Assembly (NCBI GenBank): GCA_965112735.1
Contig: OZ218952.1
Location: 2,294,001-2,358,000 of the forward strand
Direction: 5' to 3'
DNA: 64,000 bases
Source of the DNA: Phaeosaccion multiseriatum
Lineage: Eukaryota > Ochrophyta, other classes
Shown here: positions 23,925 through 35,400 of the stretch, one piece after another
Layout: each line of letters begins with the position of its first letter
Position numbering within the stretch: position 1 is the first letter of the stretch
Notes under the pieces: generated by a model
Databases searched by the model: none
What the model was told of the DNA's origin: nothing
Seen by the model: the letters and a program-made list of their open reading frames with translations, nothing else
Translations under genes and position numbers: made by a program

Positions 23925-24807
23925 TTACGAAGCTGAGGGTACGTCGGGCGCGTCTGCCCCAGCAAAGTAGCCTCTGACCACCTTAAAGCCGTTCGGCGCC
24001 TGCTCCAGTGGCTCCAATTGGAAGAGTGCAGAGTCCCCAACCTGTTTCGACATAAAGTACGTGCAGCTCCGGCCCTCACTGGGCTCATAGGGAGGCAGAA
24101 CGAAGTCGAGCACACACGCTCCGTTTGGGCCTGCCGTAAGCTCATGCAGGTTTCCCTTGTTGGGGAACAGCACATTGGTGGAAGGGGCGGTGCAGCATTC
24201 TTCGCAAAGTAAGGCCCTCCCACGTTGGCCCTCCCACGCCCGTTCAGGTTGCTTTTCTGGCGTCCAGTCAAAGCTCTTTATCACGAGTGAGCCGCTCACC
24301 AATCGCGATACGACGCTCATGTGTGGGTGGTCATGGAGCGGAATGCTCACTCCAGGCGGAAGAACAAAGATACCAAAACAGTAAGAGGGGGTCTCCGCGA
24401 TGTGCACATAGCGGACGTTTTGGGCAGAGCTGGGCAGTACCGTGAGGTGGGCGCTGTCACTCGGCACCCCGAGGTTCTCTGCTGTCATCTCTTCGACGGC
24501 GGACCGGAGACGGGTCACCTGTAGCGTACAAGCAACAGAGAGGCGCGGTGTAGGCGGCGAAAATCAGTGACGAGGGAAGCTCGAGTCTAAATGGGAAGGG
24601 GAAAAATATACCTGTCCTATAGCTCTATCACTCCCGTATGCTCCTTTGCCACTTCCTTCTAGTCTTTTTTTTTCTCACCTCCTCCTCCAAAGGCAGGTTT
24701 TGATTGGCTAGGTCTTCCAGCACATCCACGAGCTCCCTAGTGGCCGGTGTACTATGTACTCTATCAATGCATGGCGGATCAACTCGCGACTCCATGAAGT
24801 TTCCCAT
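23925..24807 (-). CDS. Plant cysteine oxidase / cysteamine dioxygenase family thiol dioxygenase
   Basis: Two exons, complement(join(23925..24518, 24679..24807)), phase 0, encode 240 aa starting MGNFMESRVD. The cupin core matches the PCO/ADO family (PF07847): YCFGIFVLPPGVSIPLHDHP with the iron-binding His pair at about residues 105 and 107, then SRLVSGSLVIKSFDW, and a third His candidate in GNLHELTAGPNGACVLDF. These Fe(II) enzymes use oxygen to convert an N-terminal Cys (PCO) or cysteamine (ADO) to the sulfinic acid and act as oxygen sensors through N-degron turnover. Length (240 aa) fits the family. The sequence does not distinguish PCO from ADO activity. Divergently paired with the ankyrin gene, 144 bp away. 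Confidence 0.9.
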
Positions 24808-24951
24808 GCTGTAATTCTCGTAATATCTATCTTTCTCTCTCTTTCTTAAAATGGTGCTCGCATTGCTGTATTACCAAATGCCAAAGGAAGTATACAATCG
24901 TACAACATAGAAAAAACAGAGAAGAAACGAAGAAACCAAGAAGAGGAGGAT

Positions 24952-25920
24952 ATGAAGAAGAAGACTTCTACAACCAGCACAAAGAAGAAAAAAGCGCCTG
25001 CAAAAAAGGAAGCAGGAGGCAGGAAGCAGAAGGCAAAAAAGGGGAATGGCTCAGAGGTCTGTCCTTCAAGGGCTTCGGCCAAGGGGGCGAAGAAGAAGAG
25101 TTCTTACGAGGATGCGTCGGTGCAGACGCTGATGAACCTCGTGAGGTGGGGGAAAACAAAGCCACCTTCGTCCCTCCCAACCGATGATACGATATACCGT
25201 TCGAAGGACCCTATCAAGCTCTTCGAAAAGATATGGGAGAAGCACAGTATGAAGAAGAGCCAACTAAAGGCCATAGAGTGGCCGAGTGGAGACAGGAGAC
25301 CTTCCAAGCGCACACTCCTCCACTATGCGGCTCAGAACGATCACGTGGCTACGGTTTCCTTTCTTCTCGACAAGGGGGCCAGCGTGAAAGTGACAGATGC
25401 TTTCGGTTGGACACCTCTGATCTTGGCCTCTTGTAGCGGGAATGTTCGGGTTATTAACCTGCTCCTGGCCAAGAATCCCAAGTCGATCAACGACAAGGAC
25501 GAGGACGGCATGACGGCATTGCATTGGGCGGCGAGGAGTGGAAGGGACGATGCAGTCACGCACCTGATGCAGGAGGGAGCAGATGGGAACAGCCAGACTA
25601 AGAGCGGCTTTACACCCCTTCATGTCGCAGCGTTCAACGGCAGGACGCACGCCGTGGCGAGGCTCCTCCAGGGAGACAAAAACCACCCTCTTCTCCGGGC
25701 AAACCCTCTTCTCCAGGATGCAGAAGGCAACACAGCTTTGCATGACGCTGTATCCCAAGGATGCCAGACCGTCATTGCTGCCCTTGTGGGCAACAAGAGA
25801 GGTGGGCCAGCCCTCCTTCAAGTGCCAAACGAGAAGGGCCTCACGCCAAGAGACAAAATTTCACCTACTCTGTTGGACAAGGCAATCATTGCTCATGAGC
25901 AGGCCCTCAATGCGGCATGA
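24952..25920 (+). CDS. Ankyrin-repeat protein with basic N-terminus
   Basis: A single exon encodes 322 aa from ATG at 24952. The first 60 residues are Lys-rich (several KKKK/KKAP runs), like a nuclear localisation signal. A short linker with LFEKIWEKHSMKKS follows, then at least five ankyrin repeats: TLLHYAAQNDHVATVSFLLD, GWTPLILASCSGNVRVINLL, GMTALHWAARSGRDDAVTHL, GFTPLHVAAFNGRTHAVARL and NTALHDAVSQGCQTV. Ankyrin repeats bind other proteins; no catalytic domain is attached, so the partner cannot be inferred. An adaptor role in the nucleus is the simplest guess. Confidence 0.85.
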   Translation: MKKKTSTTSTKKKKAPAKKEAGGRKQKAKKGNGSEVCPSRASAKGAKKKSSYEDASVQTLMNLVRWGKTKPPSSLPTDDTIYRSKDPIKLFEKIWEKHSMKKSQLKAIEWPSGDRRPSKRTLLHYAAQNDHVATVSFLLDKGASVKVTDAFGWTPLILASCSGNVRVINLLLAKNPKSINDKDEDGMTALHWAARSGRDDAVTHLMQEGADGNSQTKSGFTPLHVAAFNGRTHAVARLLQGDKNHPLLRANPLLQDAEGNTALHDAVSQGCQTVIAALVGNKRGGPALLQVPNEKGLTPRDKISPTLLDKAIIAHEQALNAA

Positions 25921-26759
25921 GAGAGACGGCACTCGCCAGGTATGCCTGAGAAGAGAGAAGGGTGAAGGAATGGGTTTAGGGATAGATCGTTTATGCATAG
26001 ATGCTTGCTCGCTCCGTCGGGGAGTGAATGCCCTTGAATATTACGGATCGGCGAGAAAGGCAGGGATCACGTTGCGCTGATGGGGAAGAAGCGGCGCACC
26101 GTGTCTCCTCCTCGGGGGGGAAGGCGGGAGGGCAAGGAGAGGAGCAGCCCCGCGGCCGCTGGTGAGGAGCGAGCAAGAGTAAGTGAGACAAAAAAGGGTG
26201 AAAAGGACAGCCCGTGAATCATTGAATGTACAAAGTGTGTGCAGGGTAGGCAAGAGTAGCAGCGAATTGGCTTTTCTTTCTAACACTCGATTTGCGTACA
26301 TGTAAGAATCGCCCAAAGCACCCTTTTTTGGGGGTCGGGCGGCAAGGAGGAGTGCTCCTGCGGAAATGCTGAAAACTAGGGAAGGAAAGTATGTGTCGGT
26401 AGGCATCTCCAAGAACTACACCAAGAGCTATAGCACTTCTCCCAGCGTCATTTTGCGGAGTTCGTCCAAAAATTACGCAAATCGAGTGTTTTTTAAAATG
26501 AAATCAGTTTTAATTGAAAAAAAGTATCAGAATACATAATGAAAGGGAAGAGAAGAGTTTTCCAAGCCAACAAGAGAATTTTGCCCCACCCCTCCTTCGC
26601 TCTTCTCTTGGGACTCATGTATTTGCCCATTTCCATTGATATATTCCAAAGCGCTCTCTTCTCCAATTTCTAATTTCGTGTCTTTGTGACGTTTGACAAG
26701 GAGCGAGACTGCCTTGTCAGAGCTCCTCTACCCGAATGCAACCCTCTTCGCTTAACTCC
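25921..26759. other. Convergent 3' spacer holding an inverted-repeat element
   Basis: Between the ankyrin stop and the PPR stop. It is AT-richer than its surroundings towards 26500-26680 and contains the 209 bp element described separately. Confidence 0.6.
26282..26490. mobile_element. MITE-like element, copy 1, perfect 17 bp terminal inverted repeats
   Basis: Left end 26282-26298 (AACACTCGATTTGCGTA) is the exact reverse complement of 26474-26490. The inside shares long similarity with 60079-60283 (for example the shared block AGAGCTATAGC followed by CTTCTCCCAGCGTCATTTTG, and GGCATCTCCAAGA). There is no room for a transposase, so it would be non-autonomous. A target-site duplication is not obvious in the T/A-rich flanks. 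Confidence 0.75.
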
Positions 26760-29700
26760 TTACATCCTCCTCCTCCTTCTCCTCGTCGTCGTCGTCGCAT
26801 CAGCAGCAGCAGCAGGCGAGTCCTCGGCGCCCTCCGCTGCAGTAGAAACGTCCTCCGCCTCATCCTCTGCATCAGCAGCTGTACCAGCATCATCATCATC
26901 ATCATCATCATCACAATCAGATACCTCCGCAGGCTCCTGCTCAGGCTCGACAGGCTCCGCCTCTCCCTCTGCGGAAGGTCCACCTCCTGCCATCTCTTGC
27001 TCCAAACCAGAAGTGCCCTTCTCTTCAATCCCTACTTGCTCTCCCTGCTGTTCCTCCACCCCAGCGGCTGCCTCTGCCTCAGCAATGCTGTCCCCCTTGT
27101 CGCGCTTCTTCTTGCTCTTGGTCTTCTCTTTCTTACTCTCCTTGCCCTTGCCCTTGCCCTTGCCCTTGTCCTTGCCCTTGCCAGCCTTCTCCTGTTGGCC
27201 CTCCTCCCCCCCGCCTGCCAGGAAGGTCTTGTACTTTTCAACAATGTATTCAAACCTCCTGCGGTCAACCTTCAGCCCTGACTCCTTCATGTCCTTAATC
27301 TGCCGTGTGGTGTGGTGTGGTGTGGTGTTGTGAGTGTTGCAGTTGGTAAGGACGAAGAAAAGGAGGGGAGGGGGAGGGAGGGACAGCGGCCGAAGGCATG
27401 AGATGGTTTAAAGCGAATGCACTAGGGACAGTATATATATACGAAGTGAAGGATCTCCTTGTAAGTAGCTAATGAACTTGGGATATGAACACGAAACAAA
27501 CAAACGCCCCCACTTTCCCTCGTCAGAGACGCCTAGGCGCTCGTTTGAGAGAGGCCGGAATATAGAGCGTGAAGGAGGATGGAATATCGAGCACCGAGGA
27601 GGAATATCGAGCCTCGAGGCGGACGGAGGGGAGTCGAGTTCCTCTACACTTACCAGCAGCAGGCCCTGTCGGTAGTCGTGAGCCACCCCACAGGCGTCGA
27701 TAGCCACGTGATAAGTGACTCCGTCGGGCTTGAGACCGAGTTGCTTCATCTCCTCGAGGAGCCTAAGGGTGGCCGGTACGTCTCCGTTCTTGGCGAAGGA
27801 AGCGATGGCGCTAGTGTATGTAATCTCGTTGGGGGTGAGGCCCTTTATTTCGTTTGGTGCAAGGGGATGGTGCACAAAGTCCGGAGGAGGAGGAAGAGGA
27901 GGGGGTGGGGGTGGATGGAATGGGTATGAGTGGGTATGAGTGGGGGCAAGCAAGCAAGCACGGACAAGCCGGGGGGCGGGGTTGCGTATAGAGAGAATCA
28001 GAGGTCCGTCCTCATCACCCTCCCTCCCTGCCTCTCTCTCTCTCTCGCGCCCCCTCCTTCCCTCCCCTCCCTCAGCTCCCGCCCCCCTTGTCCCTCCAGC
28101 TTCCCCCTCACCCACCCTCCCTCCTCCCCCGTTGCTACATACTTGGGCCTCACCTCCATTCTCATTTCCTCCAACAGCCACTGCGCGTCACCGGAGCTTC
28201 CCGCCTTTGCAGCAGCGGAGATGGCGTAGTTGTACACCATGACGTCAGGCTTCAGACCCTCCCCGCGCAGCTGTGCGTTCAGTGTACACCAACCAACAGA
28301 CCGACCAAAGGACCATAAAGAAGGGCAAAAGTGGACAGCACCATAAAGAAGGGCCAAAGTGGACAGCGCAGAGCAGAGGAGAGCGTCGGGAGGACACATA
28401 CAGGAGGACGTGAGGAGGACGTGAGGAGGACGTGAGGCAAGCTGGAGGGAACGGGGGAGGGGAGGAGATAGGATGGGAGTGAAGGAGATGTCTGTTTGCA
28501 AGAGCCTCAGGTATGTGTTGGCACCCGTCCATCCATCCGCTTGGGGGCACGGCTCAGCTCAGCTCAGCTGGGCTGGCGAACAACCAACACGCCTACACAT
28601 GTACCTGCTTGAGCATCTTGATGGCCCTGGCCACATTGGCCTCGTCCCCCCCCTGGCACAGGGCGGCGATGAGACCGCTGTACGTCTTAATGTCCGGCAC
28701 AAGCTCCGCCGCTCGGAGCTCCTTCACCAACGCGTACACCTGCCCCGTGCGTGTGCGTGTGGACGTGGGCGTGTGGCGCGTGGGGTGAAGTAGGATGGGG
28801 TGGGATGGGGTGGGATGGGGTGGGATGGGGTGGGGGGAGGGGCACGGCAGAAAGAGAGACGAAATGACGAGATTCGAAGTCAGCTTCGCTTGGGGCAACG
28901 TACAAGCGCTGTTGAGGGGGTGGATCGGTGGTTTCGGTCAAAACGCCGGGCGGCATCGTTTCGATCACTACCCACCCCCCCTCCCCGTTACACATCTCCT
29001 CATCCCTGAGGCAGCGCCAAAGGGCTGGCAACCGAGCACCCCTCCCCCCTCCCCAAATCCACTCTACCACCCTACCTTGCCGGTCTTGCCAGCCCGCGCA
29101 CAAGCGTCAATGCACGCGTTGTAGAGGGGCAGGGTCTGCAGACCTTTCTCCACGGCCTCCTTGAAGATCATGATGGCCTTGTCGGCACGCTTGGCGTTGC
29201 CTGCAGCCTTGATGGCCTGTGTGTAGCTCATCTCATCAGCCTCGAGATTCAGCGTCTTGAGGGTGTCTGCCAACTCGTTGGCCTTTGCGGGGCGGTCGGC
29301 GTTGTTGCACGCGGCCATGGCAGCGGTATATGTGACCACACTCGGCTCCATCCCTCGCTGCTGCATCTCGTTCATCAGAGACAGAGCGGCATCTGCCTCC
29401 CCCGCCCTACTGCATGCGTTGATGGCGGTGTTGTAGGACCAGTCATTGGGGGTAAAGCCTCGCTCCGCCATGTCTCGAAGGAGTCGAATCGCCGCCGTGT
29501 GGTTGGCAACATTGGCCGCCGCATCGATGGCCGAGTTGTACACCACATCGTTGAGGGGCACCCCTTCCTCTCGCATGAGCTTCATGTAGCCAAGTGCGGC
29601 CTTTAGGTCTCCGGCCTTGCCCACCGCGCTAATGGCAATGGCGTACGTCTTTTGCCCCGGCTTGATGCCCGCCTCCTTCATCTCCTCCATCAGTCTCTTG

Positions 29701-30773
29701 GCCTCCTCCAGTAGTCCCCCCTTCTGACACGCCCCCAAGGCGGCGCCATAGCAAATTTCATCCGGGGGCACGCCATCGGCTTTCATCTTTTCCAGCACCT
29801 TGAGAGCTTCTTCCGGTCGGTTCACCTTGGTGCAGCCGTGGATGCACGTCGTATACACCACCACGTCGGCTGGGAACCCCTTCTTGTTCATAGTGTCGAT
29901 CATCTCGATGGCGTCTAGCCACCGTCCGGCCCGAGACAAGCTCGACACGGCCGTGTTGTAGATGATGGCGTTGAGCTCAAAAGCCGCTCCATTGAGCGTG
30001 TTGATGATTGTCTTCCATTGGCCTCGGTCCCCCAATTCCTTCAGATGGGACACCAGCTCCTTTTGCTCCTTTATGACCCACGGGTCCGCGTCAGGGTCGA
30101 ACGCCCTCCTGCCCCGGCCTCCCCCCTGTCCCCGCCCCCGACCTCTGCCCGAGAATCTTCCTCCCCTTCCGGGCCCGCCTTCTCCGCCCCCTTCCTCTCC
30201 ACCCATGAAGCCCGCAAAGTACTTTCCTCCGTATCCTCGTCCACTGGCATGGTTCCGCACTCGTTTTGCTCTTCTCTCGTCCCGAGCGCTTCGGGGCTTG
30301 GCACTCTGACTGCCATTAGCACCCGCTCGCGCAAACCTCTCCTTCCTCTCTCGCTGCCTCTGCGAGTACGAGCTGGCGGCGGGCACTTGTGCGTCTGACC
30401 ATCTTCCTTGGGCCGGTGGCTGCTGCTGCCGCTCTTGTCCCTCGCTCTGCTCCAGCGCCTGGCCCCACTCCCCCCCATCTTGGTGGCCCTGGTCACCATC
30501 TACTGCAGCAGCGTCGAGCATCTGAGGGTCCTGTTCGCCCCACTGAGCCATAGCCACATGAATGCTCCTCCTACTGCCTGCGGATAGCGTCCATTGTCTT
30601 CTCCGCCCACTTTCACTGTGGCCACTCGCCCGTGCCTTCTCCGGAAGGGCCCCACCAAGTGCTGCTGCTCCTGCTGCTGCTGCTGCTGCGGTCCCGAATC
30701 TCAAGGACGGTGTCACCGCAAAGGCTGCGGTCGAGCCTCCGGCGGCCTGGCGCCCCATTGTGAGGTGTCCCAT
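26760..30773 (-). CDS. Pentatricopeptide repeat (PPR) protein with Lys-rich and acidic tail
   Basis: Five exons, complement(join(26760..27299, 27654..27842, 28154..28270, 28605..28739, 29076..30773)), all phase 0, give 892 aa. An Arg/Gly-rich N-terminal region is followed by about 12 tandem 35-residue P-type PPR motifs, for example NAIIYNTAVSSLSRAGRW, DVVVYTTCIHGCTKV, PNDWSYNTAINACSRAGEAD, PSVVTYTAAMAACNN and PNEITYTSAIASFAKNGD. PPR proteins bind organellar RNA one base per repeat for processing, stabilisation or translation. Later exon ends fall at repeat boundaries. The C-terminus (exon 26760..27299) is not PPR: a Lys/Gly-rich KGKGKGK stretch and then an acidic region with eight Asp in a row. 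Residues 10-30 (STAAFAVTPSLRF) could be part of an organelle presequence, but a clear hydrophobic signal peptide is missing, so the organelle (plastid or mitochondrion) is undecided. Confidence 0.9.
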
Positions 30774-31510
30774 CCCTCTATGATATGAATCGATATTGTG
30801 TGTGGTGAGGATTTGGTGTCGTCGGTAGAATCCAGCACACCAGTCACAGATGGTTTAATGCCTTTCTTTTTCTTCTTTTTCTCCCCTGAAGCTTCACTAG
30901 AGTCTTCGTGCAAGCGTTCGTGCGCGCTTTGGAGTGACTGACAGATATGAGGTCCACAAACTGGAACTGAAGCTGAGATACCCTCTTTCCCCTTTGAGAT
31001 GTAGGGTGTGACGACGTGGAGACAAGTCTTCGAGAGGTCCTCGAGCAGTCCACGAGGGATGCTCCCACACAGGCAGCCCCGGAGGGGAGATCGGAGGGGA
31101 TCGAGGGGCTTCCCACTCCCGCTCTGCGTGACAATCTCATGACTATATTCAGGTCATATGTTCACATCTTATTCATTTTTTCTCCCTTCACTCTCTCTTC
31201 TTTACATTCTCCTACACTGCACATTTAAGTCTGCGAAGCAATCGCAGATCGCGAGCGGCGCAAGGAGCCTTGGCAAGGATTCTCAGGCTCCTGGATTCTT
31301 GGTCGTAGGCCATCTCTGGCTGGTGGCTTCTGGCCGCAGGCCAGCCCCTGGTTTCTGGCTATCAGGGGGCTTATGTACTACTTTCTATTTTCTTACAATG
31401 GCCCTGCCCTGCCTGAACGAAGCATGTGCACCGCCCCCTCGTATGCACTTTGATGTACTTACAGTAGCAGGTAGCTGCTGGAACCCCTCCGCAGGGTCAC
31501 AGCCTCTGTC
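30774..31510. other. Spacer with a degenerate repeat copy
   Basis: Upstream of the PPR start and downstream of the 31511 gene. Apart from the repeat relic at about 31280-31372 I see only unique sequence without a convincing exon. Confidence 0.5.
31280..31372. repeat. Degenerate copy of the 56055-56307 inverted-repeat family
   Basis: Contains CTTCTGGCCGCAGGCCAGCC and a downstream TATCAGGGGGC, matching in order the internal part of the element at 56055-56307. Termini are not preserved. Confidence 0.65.
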
Positions 31511-32185
31511 TCACTGCACCTGCACTTCCACTGGCACCAGCTCCCAGTCGTCGTCCGAGTCGTCCGCCCCTCCCAAGGCGCTGTACTCGTTTTCTTCGAA
31601 TCGCTCCACAAAGTCGTAGTCGAGACCCTCCCTATCATATCCTCCACCACCACCTTCTCCTCCTCGGTGAGGACTGCTCAATAACTCCACTGTCACGTCC
31701 TCCACGTCAACGACTGTGACCTGGCTCATGAGCGCAGCAAAACTTCGCCGTCTCTGTAGGTGCTCAGTGACGCCTTCCCACAGCTGTTTGGCAACTGCGG
31801 CTCTCGCGAGCGGAAGCACGTCCGCTGCATCCACCCTCTTCGTCTGCTGTTTCTGCTGCGTCTCGCCAGTCTCCTCAGAAGAGGGTTGGAGTTCCTCTTG
31901 CATGACAAGAGGGAGACTCCTCTTCAAAGCCAAGGTCTCGCAGGGAAGCTGCTGCTGTGCATCATCGGGCAGGATCAGGTTTGTCAGGGCACGACGCTTC
32001 CAGCTCAAAGCCTGATCCCCCCTTCTGTAGAGGAGGGCTCTTGGTGGCAATACACTTGAGGTCCCCTCGCTTTCGTTGTCTTTCTCTGCGGCTGGGCCCT
32101 CTAAGGCCCCCAACAATGCCCGCCGCATCTGCTCAACTGTACACATGTGAAGCATGTCATGGCTATCAGCAGTGGCGTGAGTCAT
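31511..32185 (-). CDS. Hypothetical acidic protein
   Basis: A single 224-residue frame from ATG at 32185 to TGA at 31511. It begins MTHATADSHDMLHMCTVEQM, has a central helical charged segment (LARAAVAKQLWEGVTEHLQR) and ends in an acidic tail with LDYDFVERFEENEYSALGG and DDSDDDWELVPVEV. The composition is protein-like with no repeats except a short Gly run. No transmembrane segment or known domain is visible. Its start lies head-to-head with the dsRBD gene. Confidence 0.6.
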   Translation of the reverse strand: MTHATADSHDMLHMCTVEQMRRALLGALEGPAAEKDNESEGTSSVLPPRALLYRRGDQALSWKRRALTNLILPDDAQQQLPCETLALKRSLPLVMQEELQPSSEETGETQQKQQTKRVDAADVLPLARAAVAKQLWEGVTEHLQRRRSFAALMSQVTVVDVEDVTVELLSSPHRGGEGGGGGYDREGLDYDFVERFEENEYSALGGADDSDDDWELVPVEVQVQ

Positions 32186-32432
32186 GGTCGGCTATGGACA
32201 CAAGAGAGCTGGTGGAAGCCAAAGTGGACAAAAAAGAAAAAAAGTAATGTCAAGATGGTTTCCAGACTGGCATGCTTTGCAGGTCCACCCAATGGTCGCT
32301 GGATTGCATTTTATTATTTTAAAGGGGATCGAGCACTACCCCGCAGGCGTGCTGGGCGGCCCAGCCGATCGAGCCAACGAGGGATTGATCTCACGCCAAG
32401 CTACCGACGCAGCAGCAAAAAGACGGGGGACG
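32186..32432. promoter_or_regulatory. Divergent promoter region (31511 gene / dsRBD gene)
   Basis: 247 bp between the ATG at 32185 (-) and the preferred ATG at 32433 (+). The plus frame is open back to 32184, so the start could be earlier, but the upstream residues look unlike the rest of the protein. Confidence 0.4.
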
Positions 32433-35400
32433 ATGGGCGATTACTCTCCTTACGATGAGTGGGGGCACCCGAAGCATGGGCAGTTCTTCAACGCTTATCC
32501 CAATCCAGGACAGCAGCAGCAGCAGCAGCAGCAGCATCAGAACCAGTACAACTATGGAGGAGGCGGAGGAGGGGGAGTGGGGGGGGGAGGAGGCGGAGGA
32601 GGACGCGGCGGCTTCGGGGGGGGCGACTTTAGCGCGGGCAGGGATGACTTTTGGGGTGCTGGAGACCGAGGAGGAGGAGGAGGAGGAGGAGGAGGAGGAG
32701 GAGGAGGAGGAGGAGGACGGGGGGGGGGGGGGGGCGAAGGAGGGTTTTCGGGGGGGAGCAATGGCAACGGTGGAGGGGGGCGAGGGCCCTTTCCGCATCA
32801 AGGGCAACTCTACGGCGGCGGCTGGGGCATGCAACAGGATGGCGGGGAGAGATTTCACCAACAACAGCAGGGTCGTGGAGGGGGCGAGGAAGGGCAAAGA
32901 CAGGGTGGCTGGGGAAGTAACGAAACCCACCAAGGAGGGCACAAGTACTCACAACGCGATGAGGTCGGGGTCACGAGAGATCGAGGGCGAGGGAGGGAGG
33001 AAGAAGGGGTTGGTGAGGGCTTGCGCGCAGGAGGGCGGTCGTCGAGGTCTCCTCGGCCCAACAATCACATTGCGCAGTCTTCGGACGCCGCATTCGCCTA
33101 CCGGGACGGGAGGGACGGGAGAGGCTTTGGCGGCGGCGGCTTTCCCCCTGAAGCCTCGGCAGGTCCCGCAGGGCTTCCGCAGCATCCATTCTTCGCAAAC
33201 CAAGCCCAAGCAGTATCCCAGCCTTTGTACGAGCGCGGCCCGCCGCGCTTTGTCGAGGACAGCTTTCCTCCTCGAAGCCATCACTCCTTTTCCTCGCAGG
33301 GGCCGGGGCAAGGTCAGGGGCAGCAGCAGCAGCAGCAGGAGAAGCGCAGCGTGGAGCGGCACGGATCTGCTTCTTGGCATGCCTCGCCCACACCACAGCA
33401 CGTGCCGCAGTCGCGACAGACACAGCAGCGACAGCCGCCACGTAGTCGAGACGGGGGCCCGCAGGAAAGGAGGGGGGCGCGTGGGGGGGGGGGTGCGGCC
33501 GGGCACTACGGTCCTCGCAGTGGTAGCAACGGGGCGGGCGACGGCAGCTCTAGGGGGGTGGGGGGCGCGGGTGAGAGAGGAGGAGGAGGAGCAGGCAGGG
33601 GCGCATGGAGGAAAGACGCGAGAGTGGTCGTGGGAAGGAGAGACGGGAAGGGGGAAGGGCGGCGGGCGCCTGGAAGCACGAGGGAGCTGTGGCCTGTGAA
33701 GAAGAAGAAGAACTTCTCGTGCGAGGACAAGAGGCCCGTGGTGGCGTTACACGAGTATTGCCAGCGCTTCCTTAAGGATAAACCAGAATACAGCTTTACG
33801 GAAGTCGAGCAGACCGAGCAGCAGGTAGAAGGAGGAGCAGGAGGAGCAGGAGGTGGGGGAAGAGGAGCTGAAGCAGCGTCTGAGGCGGATACTGGGGCTG
33901 GGGAAGACGCAGCGCCTTCTGGAGACGAGCCAAAGCCACACACGAAGGGGGCTGAGCACTGGTCAGGGAAAGGAGCAGGAGCAAGCACAGGAGGCGCCCC
34001 TGAAGCAGGGGCGGAGGGGGCGAACCAGCATGATGAGCCAGACGCAGGGGACACCCCAAAAGCCAAGGCGAAGCCTGTCAGCTCAAGCGGAAAGACGTGA
34101 GTACCGGAACGAATGAATGAGTCGTCTTTGAAGCGGTTCGTGAGGAAAAGGGAGAGAATGAAAACACCGTTCTACATCCACCACAAGTCGCCGCGTTGGT
34201 GGTGGTGGTGGTGGTGGTGGGCAGGAAAGGCAAAAGGCAAGGGAAGGACAGGAATGTATTTTGGCACGTGTGTCTGTATCTCCTCTTCCGTCCATCCCTC
34301 CCACTTCTCACCCCCACCACCCTTGCCCCTCCCCTCCCCTCCTCTCCTCGCCCACCTCGCCCCTTCGCCCCTCCTCTCCTCGCCTCCTCTCCTGGGGGCG
34401 TGTGCGGCTCATCAGCTTCTCTTGTATGGTCAAGGTGGGCAGGAAGACGTTCGGGCCAGGCATGGGCAGGCGCCACAAGGTGAGGCACCGGAAAATGCTC
34501 TGCACTGCCAAGCTGTGCTAAGCTTAGCTGTCGCGTACAAGGCTTTGCTATTGCTAAGCTGTGGTGGGCAAGGCTCTGCTAGTGGCTAAGCTGTGGTGTA
34601 CAAGGCTTTACCATTGCTAAGCTGTGGTGTACAAGGCTCTGCTCTTGGCTAAGCTGTGGTGTACCAGGCTCTGCTAATGGCTAAGCTGTGGTGTACACGG
34701 CTTTGCTATTGCTAAGCTGTGGTGTACAAGGCTCTGCTAATGGCTAAGCTGTGGCGTACAAGGCTTTGCTAATGGCTAAGCCGTGGCGTACAGGCTTTGC
34801 TAATGGCTAAGCTGTGGTGTACAAGGCTTTGCTAATGGCTAAGCTGTGGCGTACACGGCTCTGCTAATGGCTAAGCTGTGGTGCGGGTCACAGGCTTTGA
34901 ACGCGGCCCCTTTCTCTTCCTCCCGCCCAAAGGCTCGGTGGGGCGGTTGTGTCTTCTCTGCTAAGCAAGCGGGACCCCTCGTCGCACGTGTTGCCCCTTA
35001 CGCAGTCACTCACGCAACCACTCACACCCCGCCCCCTCCCACCTCCCCTCCTTCTCTCCCTTCCTTCCCCCCCCTTCCCTCTCAGGAAGCGGAGAACAAT
35101 GCTGCCCTGTGCGCTCTCCGATCGATCCTCCCGGACTTCTACGATCTCTCCAAGCTCACGGCCTACGAAAGCAGTGGTTCCAAGAACGCTTCCAAGAAGG
35201 AGCTTAATCAGCCGCCAAAGAAGGGTGCTAAGGAGGGGAAGGGGGCAGCAGAAGTTCGAGGAGAGGACGGAGAAGAAGACGATGCCATGGACGTTGGAGG
35301 AGGAGGTACAGGGCGTGGAAACGGAGAGAGGAGAGGCCCACGGGGGCGGAGGAAGGGAAGTGGGGGGGAGGAGGATGGTGGGGGGAGCGATGAAGACGAA

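Noticed and set aside
31158-31619. Plus-strand frame opposite the 31511 gene
   Set aside because: Shadow of the minus-strand gene and of the degenerate repeat; the minus frame has the better composition and a proper ATG.
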